DNA of 64,000 nucleotides from Pegoplata infirma. Lineage: Eukaryota > Arthropoda > Insecta > Diptera > Anthomyiidae. The stretch lies in NCBI GenBank assembly GCA_963921195.1, contig OY992539.1, forward strand, positions 102,742,964 to 102,806,963, in the 5' to 3' direction. A model generated the notes under the pieces. That model was not told the origin of the DNA. It saw nothing but the letters and a program-made list of their open reading frames with translations, and ran no database searches. The number at the start of each line of letters is the position of its first letter. Position 1 is the stretch's first letter. Of this stretch, positions 22,551-32,795 are shown piece after piece. The position numbers were made by a program, and so were the translations under genes.

Positions 22551-23063
22551 CGTGAACATTAAGGGAAAGATATTTAAAAGGTTTTCATTGAATAATTTCG
22601 GTCCACCAGAGCATTTAAAAAAAAAATCAATGTACGCGGAATTACTTTTAAATTAGATAAAACACGTACCTCTAATGTTTGTAAGACACTGATTATTTTA
22701 TTAAAATTAAAAACCTTAAGAGCTAACTACAATAATCTTAAATCTAACCTAGAACTAGAATATTCCCTACCTGCCGGGCGCATGTGTGCCAGCAATATCT
22801 TTATTAAATAAACATGTGTTATGTTATCTTTTTCCTATCTACATCCTTAAGTATTAACCTTGAAAACATGATAATAAAAAGTAACATATCACAATTTGTG
22901 AATTTTGGTCATTATAATAAAAAGAACACAATCCTATTTAAACAATACTAATCAGTTTTGTGGAAAATCCAAAACTAGATTATAAAATATCATGTTCATA
23001 TTTGAACATTCTGCCGGACACTACATGACAATTGATTATAAAAATCTACTTTTACTACTAATA

Positions 23064-23460
23064 CACTAAGAAAATTATGTCATTAACTGTTTGTAGGTAA
23101 TTTGAAAAAGTAATCAGTAAAGTTATTTTAAAAGAAAAATCATTAATTTTATTATGGACTTCTTATTTTCTACTGTTTCTGTAGTTTAAAAAAAATAATT
23201 TACTGTATTAAAAGCGAATTTTCTGTTACATTTAATTTCGGCAGTAAAAAATTTCTTCTATAGTTTTACTGTTTTTCAATACAAAATAACTGAATATTCA
23301 CTAGTTTTTTAATGTTTTGGTTAGTCATTAAATTAACATTTAAAATTGACTGTATTGCGTTTTTATTTTAAAAGAAAAAACACTGGAATGGTTTTTAAAT
23401 AAAAGTTCATTTCTTTTAAGTGAATATTCACTGGAATTTACCTACATAATTTTTTGAGTG
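23064..23460. mobile_element. 397-bp TA-flanked MITE inside the BEL remnant
   Basis: Left end CACTAAGAAAATTATG preceded by TA; right end CATAATTTTTTGAGTG followed by TA. Interior motifs 'aagtgaatattcact' and 'ttaaaagaaaaa' repeat in both orientations. Confidence 0.7.
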
Positions 23461-23559
23461 TAATATTTATCTTTAACATAAATGCAGAATAATTCTAAAT
23501 ACCAAACATAAATTAAGTTAAATATGCGTGCCGATATCTTGTGTTGTTGTTGAAATGTC

Positions 23560-23945
23560 GGAGTTCATTGGTGTTGCCTTATCTTTTCTTCTTCGAATAT
23601 TATCAGAGGCCATACTTTATGAATGGACCGCTAAAGCACACTATTGTTCTGAAGTTTCAACGTTGCTACTCTTACTTTTCCGTCTCGGCCATCATGAACT
23701 TCGGTAGTAACGACTGTACCTTCTTTCATATTGATTTTGGAATGCCTCTGACGTTGTTGTAGGGTAGTCAAATACTTTTCTTTCCATTGGATCCAAAAGT
23801 ATTTCCCATCTATCGAAGCAAATAACATTTGAAAAGGAAGTATACTTTGGGCAGTCATATATTGGCGTAGGATGTTTAACCGACTTTACACCAGCCTCCC
23901 AAATCCCTCGAAAAGGAGGGGCTGCCGGGGGAATAAACTTGAAGA
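23560..23945 (-). pseudogene. BEL/Pao pol C-terminal remnant (integrase tail and DUF5641-like domain)
   Basis: Translating the minus strand from about 23945 gives PPAAPPFRGIWEAGVKSVKH, the integrase C-terminal signature of BEL/Pao polyproteins (usual form P.SP.FGG.WEAGVKS.K). Further on, WKEKYLTTLQQR, then NMKEGTVV and GKVRVATLK match the DUF5641-type tail (W..EYL..LQQR...LKEG..V...GRV...PG.DG.VRVA.VKT). Part of the loop before DGKVRVA is missing, and stops separate the integrase and tail segments, so the gene is dead. Protease, reverse transcriptase and RNase H are absent. It lies just upstream (minus strand) of the 3' LTR, as expected for a BEL 3' end. Confidence 0.8.
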
Positions 23946-24160
23946 TCTTTCTTGAACATGTGCCAGGTTATCTTTTTCCTATCTACATCCTTAAGTATTA
24001 ACCTTGAAAACATGATAATAAAAAGTAACATATCACAATTTGGGAATTTTGGTCATTATATGTAAAAAATTAAAAGAACACAATCCTATTTAAACATTAC
24101 TAATCAGTTTTGTGGAAAATCCAAAACTAGATTATAAAATATCGTGTTCATATGTGAACA

Positions 24161-24510
24161 TCAAAGTTTTTGTTAATATTAAACTTTAAGTTTTTATATT
24201 GAAGCGGATGTCACTCAATCAAGTTCAAAAGGATACTTTAAATCATCCATATTCTTTTAGTATAATTTTTAAGTTAAAAAAAAAGTTGAAAAAAAAGACG
24301 AAAAATTTTTTTTATTATACGAGTTTTTGGAACAAAAATTGAATAAGTGAATTAAGTTTAATCATGCAAATATTTTTCGCATAATGTACTCCACATTCTG
24401 CAAATTTTGGCACCAATTGCAGCGAAAACAAAAAATATTTTTTTGACAAGATACACAACGATTGCGAACTTCAACCGGTTGTAGTGAGGCAAAAACAGAC
24501 TCTTTTTTTT
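24161..24510. other. No gene or classified repeat seen
   Basis: AT-rich sequence between the BEL remnant and the DINE-1-like element. Confidence 0.5.
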
Positions 24511-26260
24511 TATACCCTCCACTCTAGTGATAGAGGGTATATATAAGTTTGTCATTCCGTTTGTAACACATCGAAATATTGGTCTAGGACCCCATTAAGT
24601 ATATATATTCATGATCCTTGATCGATTTTAAGTCGATCTAGCGATGTCCGTCCGTCCGTCTGTCTGTCTGTCTGTCCGTTGAAAACACGCTAACTTTTGA
24701 AAGACTTTACGGAGGCTCCTGAAGTTTAACATATATGTTCTCCATTTACCGGGTCAGGTTGGTATTGCAATCTAGCGAAAGCGGTCAAGTGGTTCAAAAG
24801 TTATGAGCAAAAGAGTAAATTTCGGCAAGGGTATTTTTCGAATTTACAAGATTAAAACTACTATAACTTTCGAAAGACAATTTTGAGGGGGCTGAAGTTT
24901 AGCATATATGTTTATCATTCCCCAAGGCTGTTTGGTTTTAAATTTCAGCAAAATCGGTTCAGTGGTTCAAAAGTTATAAGCAAAGCACTGAATTTCAGAT
25001 TTGTTTCACTTTAAACTGTTGAAAACTCGTTAAACAAGTTTTAAAAGCATGGTGAAATACCAGTTTAGTAAAACTTGTTGTTGTTTGTTTTCTTGTCGTG
25101 TGGTGCAGTTTAGTTGTTAGACAAGTAAATATTTGTTATTGTTTTGTTATTGTTAGTGTAACTGTATGTAACGGGAAAAAATCAAATAAAGTATGTGTAT
25201 GATTGAATGTTAATTTTGTTTTTGGTTTTTAAAGAAGAGGATGGTAATATGTATAAAAAAAGAGGAAAATATGTGAAATAGTTTTTTTTTGTATTACATA
25301 TAGGTATAAAACAACAAAAATATTTTACAAAGTAATTTGTTACTCAAAGAAATTGTACACTAAAAAAATATGTACACTCAAAAAAAAAATGTTACACTCA
25401 AAAAAAAAAATGTACACATTATTATTTTTTTTTTTTAATGAAATGGCAGACTCAAAAAAATGTTGACAGTCAAAAAAATTTTACACTCAAAAAAATTTGA
25501 TTGATTAAAAGAAAGTTTGACTCAAAAGTATAAACATACACTCAAAAAAAAAACTGTGAAGTTAGCAAAAAATTTAGTTAAATTCAACTAAAAAAACACC
25601 TGATTTTGAACCTACTAAATTTCTAGTTAATTTAACAAAAAATATTTAGTTAACTTTTCGTAGAATGAATGTAGCAAAAAATACCGTAATTTTAACTAAA
25701 AATTCCGCTGAAAATTTCGTAACATTTTTTATTAGTTGAATTCAGCTAAACTTTTTTAAAAAAATTTTAAGTTTGTTTAATATTGGTTTTAAACACTAAC
25801 ACTTCACTCATTTTTTATTTTTTTTTCACAGCATTAAGTTCAGCTTAAGTAGGACTTATGAGATTTGCATAGGAGGCTACACAAGAAATGTCTAAAATTT
25901 TTTACTTGACAAAAATGTTACAAAAAATCAGCAATTTAATTAGTAAAAATTCGTAAACTCAGTTTTAAAGTCAACAAAAATAATTAATTCAAAATTTGTA
26001 CAAAACTAATATTTTCGTAAATTGAACTTAACTAAAAAAAGTAGTTAAAACGCTGATTTTAACTAAAAATTTGCTAAAAAGCCAGTAAACTCGAGTTAAC
26101 AAAAAAAGTTTGTTAACTTTACAGTTTTATTTTTTTGAGTGTATTTCTAATAAAAAATTTTTAATGCAATTTTTTTAATTTTTTTTTAGAAAATTACTAT
26201 CAGATAACATTGTGGAGGGTATTCATAGATTCGACCAAGTCGAATTTAATTTTTCTACTT
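24511..26260 (+). mobile_element. DINE-1-like element, copy A
   Basis: Begins in a T-tract with a hairpin, ATACCCTC...GAGGGTAT, then 'gtttgtcattccgtttgtaac', 'ggaccccattaagtatatata', 'gatccttgatcgatttt' and a (GTCC/GTCT)n block (about 24650-24680). It ends with a short stem-loop, ATTCGACCAAGTCGAAT, followed by a TTTAATTTTTCTAC tail. A GTCY block plus a 3' hairpin is the recognised architecture of Drosophila DINE-1/INE-1, non-autonomous relatives of Helentrons. Copy B at 62195-64000 is nearly identical. It contains the MITE at 25539-26141. No coding capacity. Confidence 0.75.
25539..26141. mobile_element. 603-bp MITE with TA target duplication and empty site in copy B
   Basis: Termini CACTCAAAAAAAAAACTGTG and ACAGTTTTATTTTTTTGAGTG, flanked by TA on each side. 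Copy B reads 'tacatatttctaat' uninterrupted at 63961, where copy A has 'acataTA-insert-TAtttctaat'-type structure. The interior repeats 'gttagcaaaaaatttagtta' motifs on both strands. Confidence 0.9.
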
Positions 26261-26359
26261 TTTTTTTATAACTTTTCCCAATATCAGCTCTTTTGATATT
26301 ACCTTAAATTTTATTTTTCAAGACAGGCTACTACACATACCACCTATTCAGACTAGTGC

Positions 26360-26870
26360 CTACGGTCAGTATCGTAGTACCGGGAATACCGGTATTCCCG
26401 GTTCTCGGTATTACCGGGAAATGGTACCGGTTTCCCGGTTCTTGATTCATTCCCGGTATTGCAGGGAATACCGGTATTCCCGGTTCCGGTTCTGACGGTA
26501 TTCACGGGACTACCGGTATGTATATTTTTTAAAATTTGGTACAATTAAATTTTTTCTTTGCTTTTACCAAAAAAAAAATACAAAACATGTGAAAAATACC
26601 ATTTCCATTTTATTTTTTGAATTTAATAAAAAATAGTTACATGATTTTCAATTAATTTTACAAACACAACTAAATACTTCTGAAATACTGATTAAATAGT
26701 GTAATTTAAATATTTTATGGTATAGTATTTTTTTGGTTTTTGAGAACCGGTACCAGGATCAGAAAAGGGAATACCGATATTCCCGGGAATATATCAAGAA
26801 CTGGGAAACCGGTACCAGAACCAGGAATACCGGTATTTCCGGGAATACCGAGAACAGGGAAATGGGGGGC
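26360..26870. repeat. ACCGGGAATACCGGTATTCCCGG palindrome clusters in inverted arrangement
   Basis: Two GC-rich clusters (26365-26520 and 26745-26865), each built of GGGAATACCGGTATTCCC-type palindromes and ACCGGTTTCCCGG variants, face one another across about 220 bp of AT-rich spacer. The 63- to 87-aa ORFs here are translations of the repeat. Similar but distinct ATACCGATACC arms bound the hAT element at 48317-50527. Confidence 0.8.
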
Positions 26871-27599
26871 TTTAATTCAGACATTCATGGGTTACATACT
26901 TTTTTCGTTAAAAAAATTTGGTGTGGAATGCCTCGTAAATATCATTTAAGTTGGCCAACCACTTTATGTATAAAAATAAACATTACAGCATCATAACGCA
27001 TCACAGCATTTGTTATACATCATACCTAAGATACACACTTACGTCACATACATTACATACGTTCACGTAAATGTTTTTATTTTAATTTTTTTTTAGAGTA
27101 TGTGGAAAAGTATCTTATGCTACACACACACATGGTATTTTTAAATGTGGTGCGTATAAACTTTTTCCCCCTGTGTGCACATTTTTTCCAAAAATAGCTA
27201 CTTGTAAACTTTAATTCAATTTAGTATGTGTTTTTTGCAACAAAGAGCATTTTAAGTTTTTAGCTACTAGAACTTTAAAAATACCAACATCGCTCACCCT
27301 ACCTTACCTTATAGTGCCTGTAGTACGTGTGGATCTGTAAGAGTAAAGCCATATTAACTTCCCAAAGACAACTTCCAGCCTTAGCCCATTCTAAATCTAA
27401 TTGAGTAATTGCAGATGTTTCTGACGAAAATCTGTATTTTTAATATTTTTTTTTTTAAATACTTATATTCAATTCAATAGCTGCAACAGATTTTTTTTAG
27501 TTTCACATACTATCACTACTTTCAGTTGCAACTACTATTAATTCAGTTGCCTCTACCGGTAAATTCCATAATAACACCGGAAACTTAAGGAACTAATTT
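26871..27599. other. No gene seen
   Basis: Mixed AT-rich sequence with 'acatacattacatacgt'-like simple stretches. No repeats or coding similarity recognised. Confidence 0.5.
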
Positions 27600-28200
27600 G
27601 ATTTTTTCTGTAAGTACAGATCGAGCACGGGCTCTAATTATATTTGTTATAAGGTTCAAATTGAAAAAATGCAGAAGAATAATTGAATTGCTAAAAATTA
27701 AAGACATTTCTGGTATTTTCTATACCGGTTTCAAACACCCCAGTTAGTGTCATCATCAGTAGGATTTTAAATGTCGGTTTGTCTTGTTAGTGAAAACTGT
27801 TTTTTATATATGTGAATATTTTTAGTTTCTACAGAATAAATTTTGACAGTTTCCAACACTACAATTCTATTTCTAGCAATCTCAACCTCACTTCATACTT
27901 TCTTTCAACTTTTTTGTCTCTTACATTATTTCGCAAGGGTTACCAACATGATGTGGAATTGCAGACACAAATGAAGGAATTTGCATTTTCTGTTTCGGAG
28001 ACGTGCCAAATGAACTAATGTTGGTAGTTTTATTTGATTTTTTTCTGTAAGTACAGATCGAGCACGGGCTCAAGTTATATTTGTTATAAGGGTTCAAGTT
28101 GAAAAAATTCAGAAGAAAAATAGAATTTTTAAAATTATAGACATTTCTCGTATTTCTCATACCGGTTTTAAACACCCCAGTTAGTGTTATCATCAGTAGT
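27600..28200 (-). repeat. Pair of about 165-bp direct repeats, possibly Penelope-like
   Basis: 27603-27770 and 28035-28199 share 'tctgtaagtacagatcgagcacgggctc', 'ttatatttgttataag', 'agacatttct' and 'caccccagttagtgt.atcatcagta'. On the minus strand both contain CTGATGAT(G/A)ACACTAACTG, then GGGGTGTTT and GAAACCGGTAT (AAAACCGG in the second). The CTGATGA...GAAAC arrangement recalls the hammerhead ribozyme core found in Penelope-like element terminal repeats, but the pairing is imperfect. No reverse transcriptase lies between them. Confidence 0.45.
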
Positions 28201-28446
28201 TGTTTGTAACACTTTAATTACTTCGAGGAAATACTTTTTAAGAACTGAAAGGATATGAAAAAAACATTTTTTTTTCCTAATTTTCGTGTTTTATTCCTGT
28301 CATTTGAGGCAAGAGTGGTACTATATTTGAATAAGGTTTTAAGAATTATAATATTAACCCTTAACTTCATATTACTCGGTTTCATTGCAAGGACTGCAAA
28401 GGAGATTATTTTTTAATAAATTTTTGTTTTTTATTCCTTACAATGC

Positions 28447-29216
28447 CGTAGTCCCACAAGGCAGTGTTATGGGGCCAACTCTGTATCTTTTGAATACCGC
28501 AGATTTACCAAACACTGATAGAGTTCTTATAGGGACCTTTGCCGATGACACTGCAGCTCTTGCTGTTCATGCATATCCTGCAGTTGCAAGTTATATTTTA
28601 CAAAAATGTGTAGATAAAATTTCTCTATGGCTTAAAGATTGGCGCATAAAATCAAATGAAGATAAATCAGTTCAGGTCACTTTTACTTTAAGAAATGGGA
28701 CTTGCCCACCAGTTTATCTTAATGAAAAGAAAATTTCTCAAAAAGAAGATGACAAGTACCTTGGCATTCACCTGAACAAAAATCTCTTATGGAGAAAACA
28801 CATTCTGACCAAAAAGAAAGCCCTTGACTTACAAGTCAGAAAAATGTCTTATCTGATTGGCTCTCAATCGAAACTTTCGCTCGAAAATAAGCTTTTGATA
28901 TACAAATGCATTCAAAAACCAATTTGGACTTACGGTATCCAATTGTGGAGTACTGCAGCAAATTCCAATTTGGAAATAATAGCGATTTCAATCGAAAATC
29001 CTTAGACAATTAACAACAACTCCTTGGTACATATCATATAACCAGCTTCACAGAGAACTTAAAATTCCGACAGTAATCGAAGAAATAAAAAATCAATTGA
29101 TGTCCTATCAAACAAGAGTTCAAAACAATCCAAATCATTTAGCGTTAACTTTAATGGCAAACACAACTACTTTTACCCGACTTCGGAGAAGAGCTCCCCA
29201 GGACCTACTTAGATGA
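28447..29216 (+). pseudogene. Jockey-type LINE reverse transcriptase, 5'-truncated, one frameshift
   Basis: Similarity starts abruptly at PQGSVMGPTLYLLNTADLP; the preceding 60 bases of the same ORF are unrelated. Then come FADDTAAL (catalytic DD), KCVDKISLWLKDWRIKSNEDKS and VQVTFTLRNGTCPPVYLN, DDKYLGIHL and RKMSYLIG...SLENKLLIYK, and PIWTYGIQLW, all in the order of jockey ORF2. A frameshift near 28985 ends the ORF at 29005. The +1-register reading continues with ILRQLTTTPWYI, LHRELKIPTVIEEI and RRRAPQDLLR, ending at a stop at 29214-29216. ORF1, endonuclease and the N-terminal half of the reverse transcriptase are missing. The 3' UTR continues beyond a foldback insertion to the A-run at 30811-30821. 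Confidence 0.92.
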
Positions 29217-30821
29217 ACCCCTTAAAATGACCCAGAGTATACTAAGAAATTATTTTTATATATCACAAAATCCACCAGAAAACACATAAAAAATGCTATT
29301 TTCTGACCTTAGGTCTTTCGATTTTCTTTATATTAACGGTATGCATTCTCCATAAAGCTAAAAAAACATATCCATTTTCAGTTTTTTAAATTTTAAAAAA
29401 ATCGCGGTTTTTTCGCGAATTTAATTTTCTTCAAAAATTTAAAAAATCAAAAAAGTATGTTAATTTGAAGAGCCATATCTTCTGAAGTATCTATCGGATT
29501 TCTACGATTCAAAAAGCATTTGATTCAAAAGTTCGTCCTTTTTTATACCAATGCAATAAAAAAAAAGTTTTTCAAAACAAAGTGCATTTTTGATGCAAAT
29601 GCAATTTTTTGATGCATTTTTCTAAACTTTCTCCCCCTTCAATTTTTTTGAAACCTGCATAATTCGAAAATATGGCATTTTTTACACAAAATTGACTACC
29701 GTTTTTTTTGTGACGGCGTTTCAAAAAATTTTCGTGAATTTTTTAAAACTACTTATTTGATTTTTTCCATACAAAAAATCAATTTAATGTTTATTTTGCA
29801 ATTTTATCAAAAAAGTATGTAACTTTAAAAAGCCATTTCTTCGAAAGTATCTATCGGATTTCTACGACTCAAAAAGCATTCGATTCAACTGATTATCCGT
29901 TTTTATACCAATGCACTAACAAAAAACATTTTTTTAAAAAAATGCATTTTTGATGAAAATGCAATTTTTGGATGCATTTTATAAAACTTTCTCCCCCTTC
30001 AATTTGTTTGAAACCTGCAAAAATCGAAAATATAGCATTTTTTACATAAAATTGGGTAAATTTTTTTTTGTGACGGCGTTTCACAAAATTTTCGTGATTT
30101 TTTTAAAAAATGCTTATGTAGTTTTTCCTTAGACTAAAATTTTTTTTTGTTATTTTATGAATTTTATGAAAAAATTGTATGGAAAAACCAATAAGGTATT
30201 TTTAAAAAAATTACAAAATTTTTACGAAACTCCGTCACAAAAAAAGCGGTACGCAATTTTGTGTAAAAAATGCTATATTTTCGATTTATGTAGGTTTAAA
30301 AAAAATTGAAGGGGGAGAAAGTTTTAAAAAATGCATCCAAAAAATGCATTTGCATCAAAAATGCACTTTTTTTAAAAATATTTTTTTTATTACATTAATA
30401 TAAAGTAAGACTATCGTCTGAATCGAATGCTTTTTGAATTGAAGAAATCCGATAGATACTTTCGAAGATATGGCTATTCAAAGTAGCATACTTTTTGATT
30501 TTTTCAATTTTTGAAGAAAATTAAATTCGCGAAAAAATCGCGATTTTTTTTAAATATAAAAAACTGAAAATTGATATGTTTAATTGGCTCTATAGAGCAC
30601 ATGTGTACAAAAAATTAGATAAATTTGAAGACCCTCGGTCAGATTTTATAAAATCTTTGCTGGATTTCATGATATATTTTATTTTTTTAGTTTTAAGTTA
30701 TATGTGGGATGATCACTGGATCATCACCACGTCATAGTCAAATAATTTTAAGTCACGTGTAATGATTAACATCAACTTATGATAGATTGCATTAATAAAT
30801 GAATTAATAAAAAAAAAAAAA
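29217..30821 (+). mobile_element. Jockey 3' UTR split by a 1.35-kb foldback element
   Basis: 29217-29296 and 30655-30821 appear to be the two halves of the jockey 3' UTR; the second has 'gatcatcaccacgtcatagtc', 'taataaatgaattaata' and a terminal A-run. Between them lies the foldback at about 29297-30654. Confidence 0.6.
29297..30654. mobile_element. 1.35-kb foldback with internal direct repeats
   Basis: Outer ends 'ttttctgaccttaggtctt' and 'aagaccctcggtcagattt' are inverted. The arms share 'tatctatcggatttct' against 'agaaatccgatagatactttcg' and 'gatttttttaaat' against its complement. The left half also holds two direct copies of a roughly 230-bp unit (29455-29690 and 29815-30055) containing 'aactttctcccccttcaat'; the third copy, in the right arm, is inverted. 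Confidence 0.75.
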
Positions 30822-31219
30822 TTCCTGACATAGCAACACTATATGACACAAAATAAATTTTCACGAATTATAATATTAACCCATAACTGCATGGATTTTG
30901 CAAATCTGTTAAAATTGTTATTTAAGTACCCGAGTAAAAAAGATTATATATATTCATATAAAATTATATAAAGACATCATATATAATCATATATAGTTTA
31001 ATGCGAAAAATGAGTCGATAAAACCATATAAAAACTTATCAAATTTTATCAAATTTGATCAAATCTCATCAAATTTGATATAATTTTAATATAATTTTAT
31101 ATAGTTATATGCGAAAATTGGACCCTTTTTGAATAAAATTGATGCAATTATATATAATTAAATATATTTATATATAAGAAAAAGAATTTTCCCCCAAAAC
31201 GCAAAAAATTGACAAAAAA

Positions 31220-31950
31220 AATTTGTTTCCAGGACTTAAAAATTTTCAAAAATATTTTTAGGACTTGGAAAAATTTCAAAAAAACAAGTAAGAAAGTTAT
31301 ATTCGGCTGTGCCGAATCTTTAAATACCCTCCACCCATGTAATGATTTAAAAAACAAAAAAGTTTGTTTTATTTATACCTCAGGAAATAAAAAAGTACCA
31401 AATAGTGTACTTTCGGTACTTTTAATAAAAGGTACTTTTTATAAAGGTACTTTTTATAAAAGGTACTTTTTATAAAAGGTACTTTTTATAAAAGGTACTT
31501 TTTATAAAAGGTACATTTTATAAAAGGTACTTTTTATAAAAGGTACTTTTTATAAAAGGTACTTTTTATAAAAGGTACTTTTTATAAAAGGTACTTTTTA
31601 TAAAAGGTACCTTTTATAAAAAGTACCTTTTATTAAAAGTACCGAAAGTAAACTATTTGGTACTTTTTTATTTCCTGAGGTATAAATAAAACAAACTTTT
31701 TTGTTTTTTAAATCATTACATGGGTGGAGGGTATTTAAAAATTTGTTTCCAGGACATAAAAATTTTCAAAAATATTTTTAGGACTTGGAAAAATTTCAAA
31801 AAAACAAGTAAGAAAGTTATATTCGGCTGTGCCGAATCTTTAAATACCCTCCACCCATGTAATGATTTAAAAAACAAAAAAGTTTGTTTTATTTATACCT
31901 CAGGAAATAAAAAAGTACCAAATAGTGTACTTTCGGTACTTTTAATAAAA
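31220..31950. repeat. Forward-inverted-forward local duplication
   Basis: 31220-31608 recurs at 31738 onward almost exactly (one visible difference, 'ggactta' versus 'ggacata'), including private variants of the minisatellite ('ataaaggtac' and 'ggtacatttt'). Between them, 31625-31735 is the reverse complement of 31315-31425, and the minisatellite flips orientation at a GGTACC near 31607. Confidence 0.85.
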
Positions 31951-32795
31951 GGTACTTTTTATAAAGGTACTTTTTATAAAAGGTACTTTTTATAAAAGGT
32001 ACTTTTTATAAAAGGTACTTTTTATAAAAGGTACATTTTATAAAAGGTACTTTTTATAAAAGGTACTTTTTATAAAAGGTACTTTTTATAAAAGGTACTT
32101 TTTATAAAAGGTACTTTTTATAAAAGGTACTTTTTATAAAAGGTACTTTTTATAAAAGGTACTTTTTATAAAAGGTACTTTTTATAAAAGGTACTTTTTA
32201 TAAAAGGTACTTTTTATAAAAGGTACTTTTTATAAAAGGTACTTTTTATAAAAGGTACTTTTTATAAAAGGTACTTTTTATAAAAGGTACTTTTTATAAA
32301 AGGTACTTTTTATAAAAGGTACTTTTTATAAAAGGTACTTTTTATAAAAGGTACTTTTTATAAAAGGTTCTTTTTATAAAAGGTACTTTTTATAAAAGGT
32401 ACTTTTTATAAAAGGTACTTTTTATAAAAGGTACTTTTTATAAAAGGTACTTTTTATAAAATTACTTTTTATAAAAGGTACTTTTTGTAAAATGTACTTT
32501 TTATAAAATTACTTTTTATAAAAGGTACTTTTTGTAAAAGGTACTTTTTATAAAAGGTACTTTTAATAAAAGGTAATTTTTATAAAAGGTACTTTGTATA
32601 AAAGGTACTTTTTATAAAAGGTACTTTTTATAAAAGGTACTTTTTATAAAAGGTACTTTTTATAAAAGGTACTTTTTATAAAAGTTACTTTTTATAAAAG
32701 GTACTTTTTATAAAAGGTACTTTTTATAAAAGGTACTTTTTATAAAAGGTACTTTTTATAAAAGGTACTTTTTATAAAAGGTACTTTTTTTCCGG
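31430..32795. repeat. 16-bp minisatellite, about 85 copies, opposite orientation to 2680-3290
   Basis: Unit GGTACTTTTTATAAAA, the reverse complement of the 2680-3290 unit. Variants such as GGTTC and AATTAC units cluster at 32360-32580. It is interrupted by the inverted unique segment at 31625-31737. Confidence 0.95.

Larger units (their letters stand above)
22676..24160 (-). mobile_element. BEL/Pao LTR retrotransposon remnant
   Basis: Minus-strand element. The 3' LTR is 22676-23008; the 5' LTR, truncated at its 3' side, is about 23956-24160. They share about 190 bp, including 'ttatctttttcctatctacatcc' and 'gattataaaatatc'. On the minus strand both begin with the palindrome TGTTCA-TATGAACA-type sequence, and the 3' LTR ends ...ACAAACA. 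Flanks TCTAA and TCAAA agree at 4 of 5 bases, near the 5-bp duplication expected for BEL. Between the LTRs lie a pol tail (23560-23945) and a MITE (23064-23460). Confidence 0.75.

Noticed and set aside
31148..31995. Paired ORFs with identical C-termini (31209-31475 and 31720-31995)
   Set aside because: Identity reflects the local DNA duplication; the peptides end in translated minisatellite.
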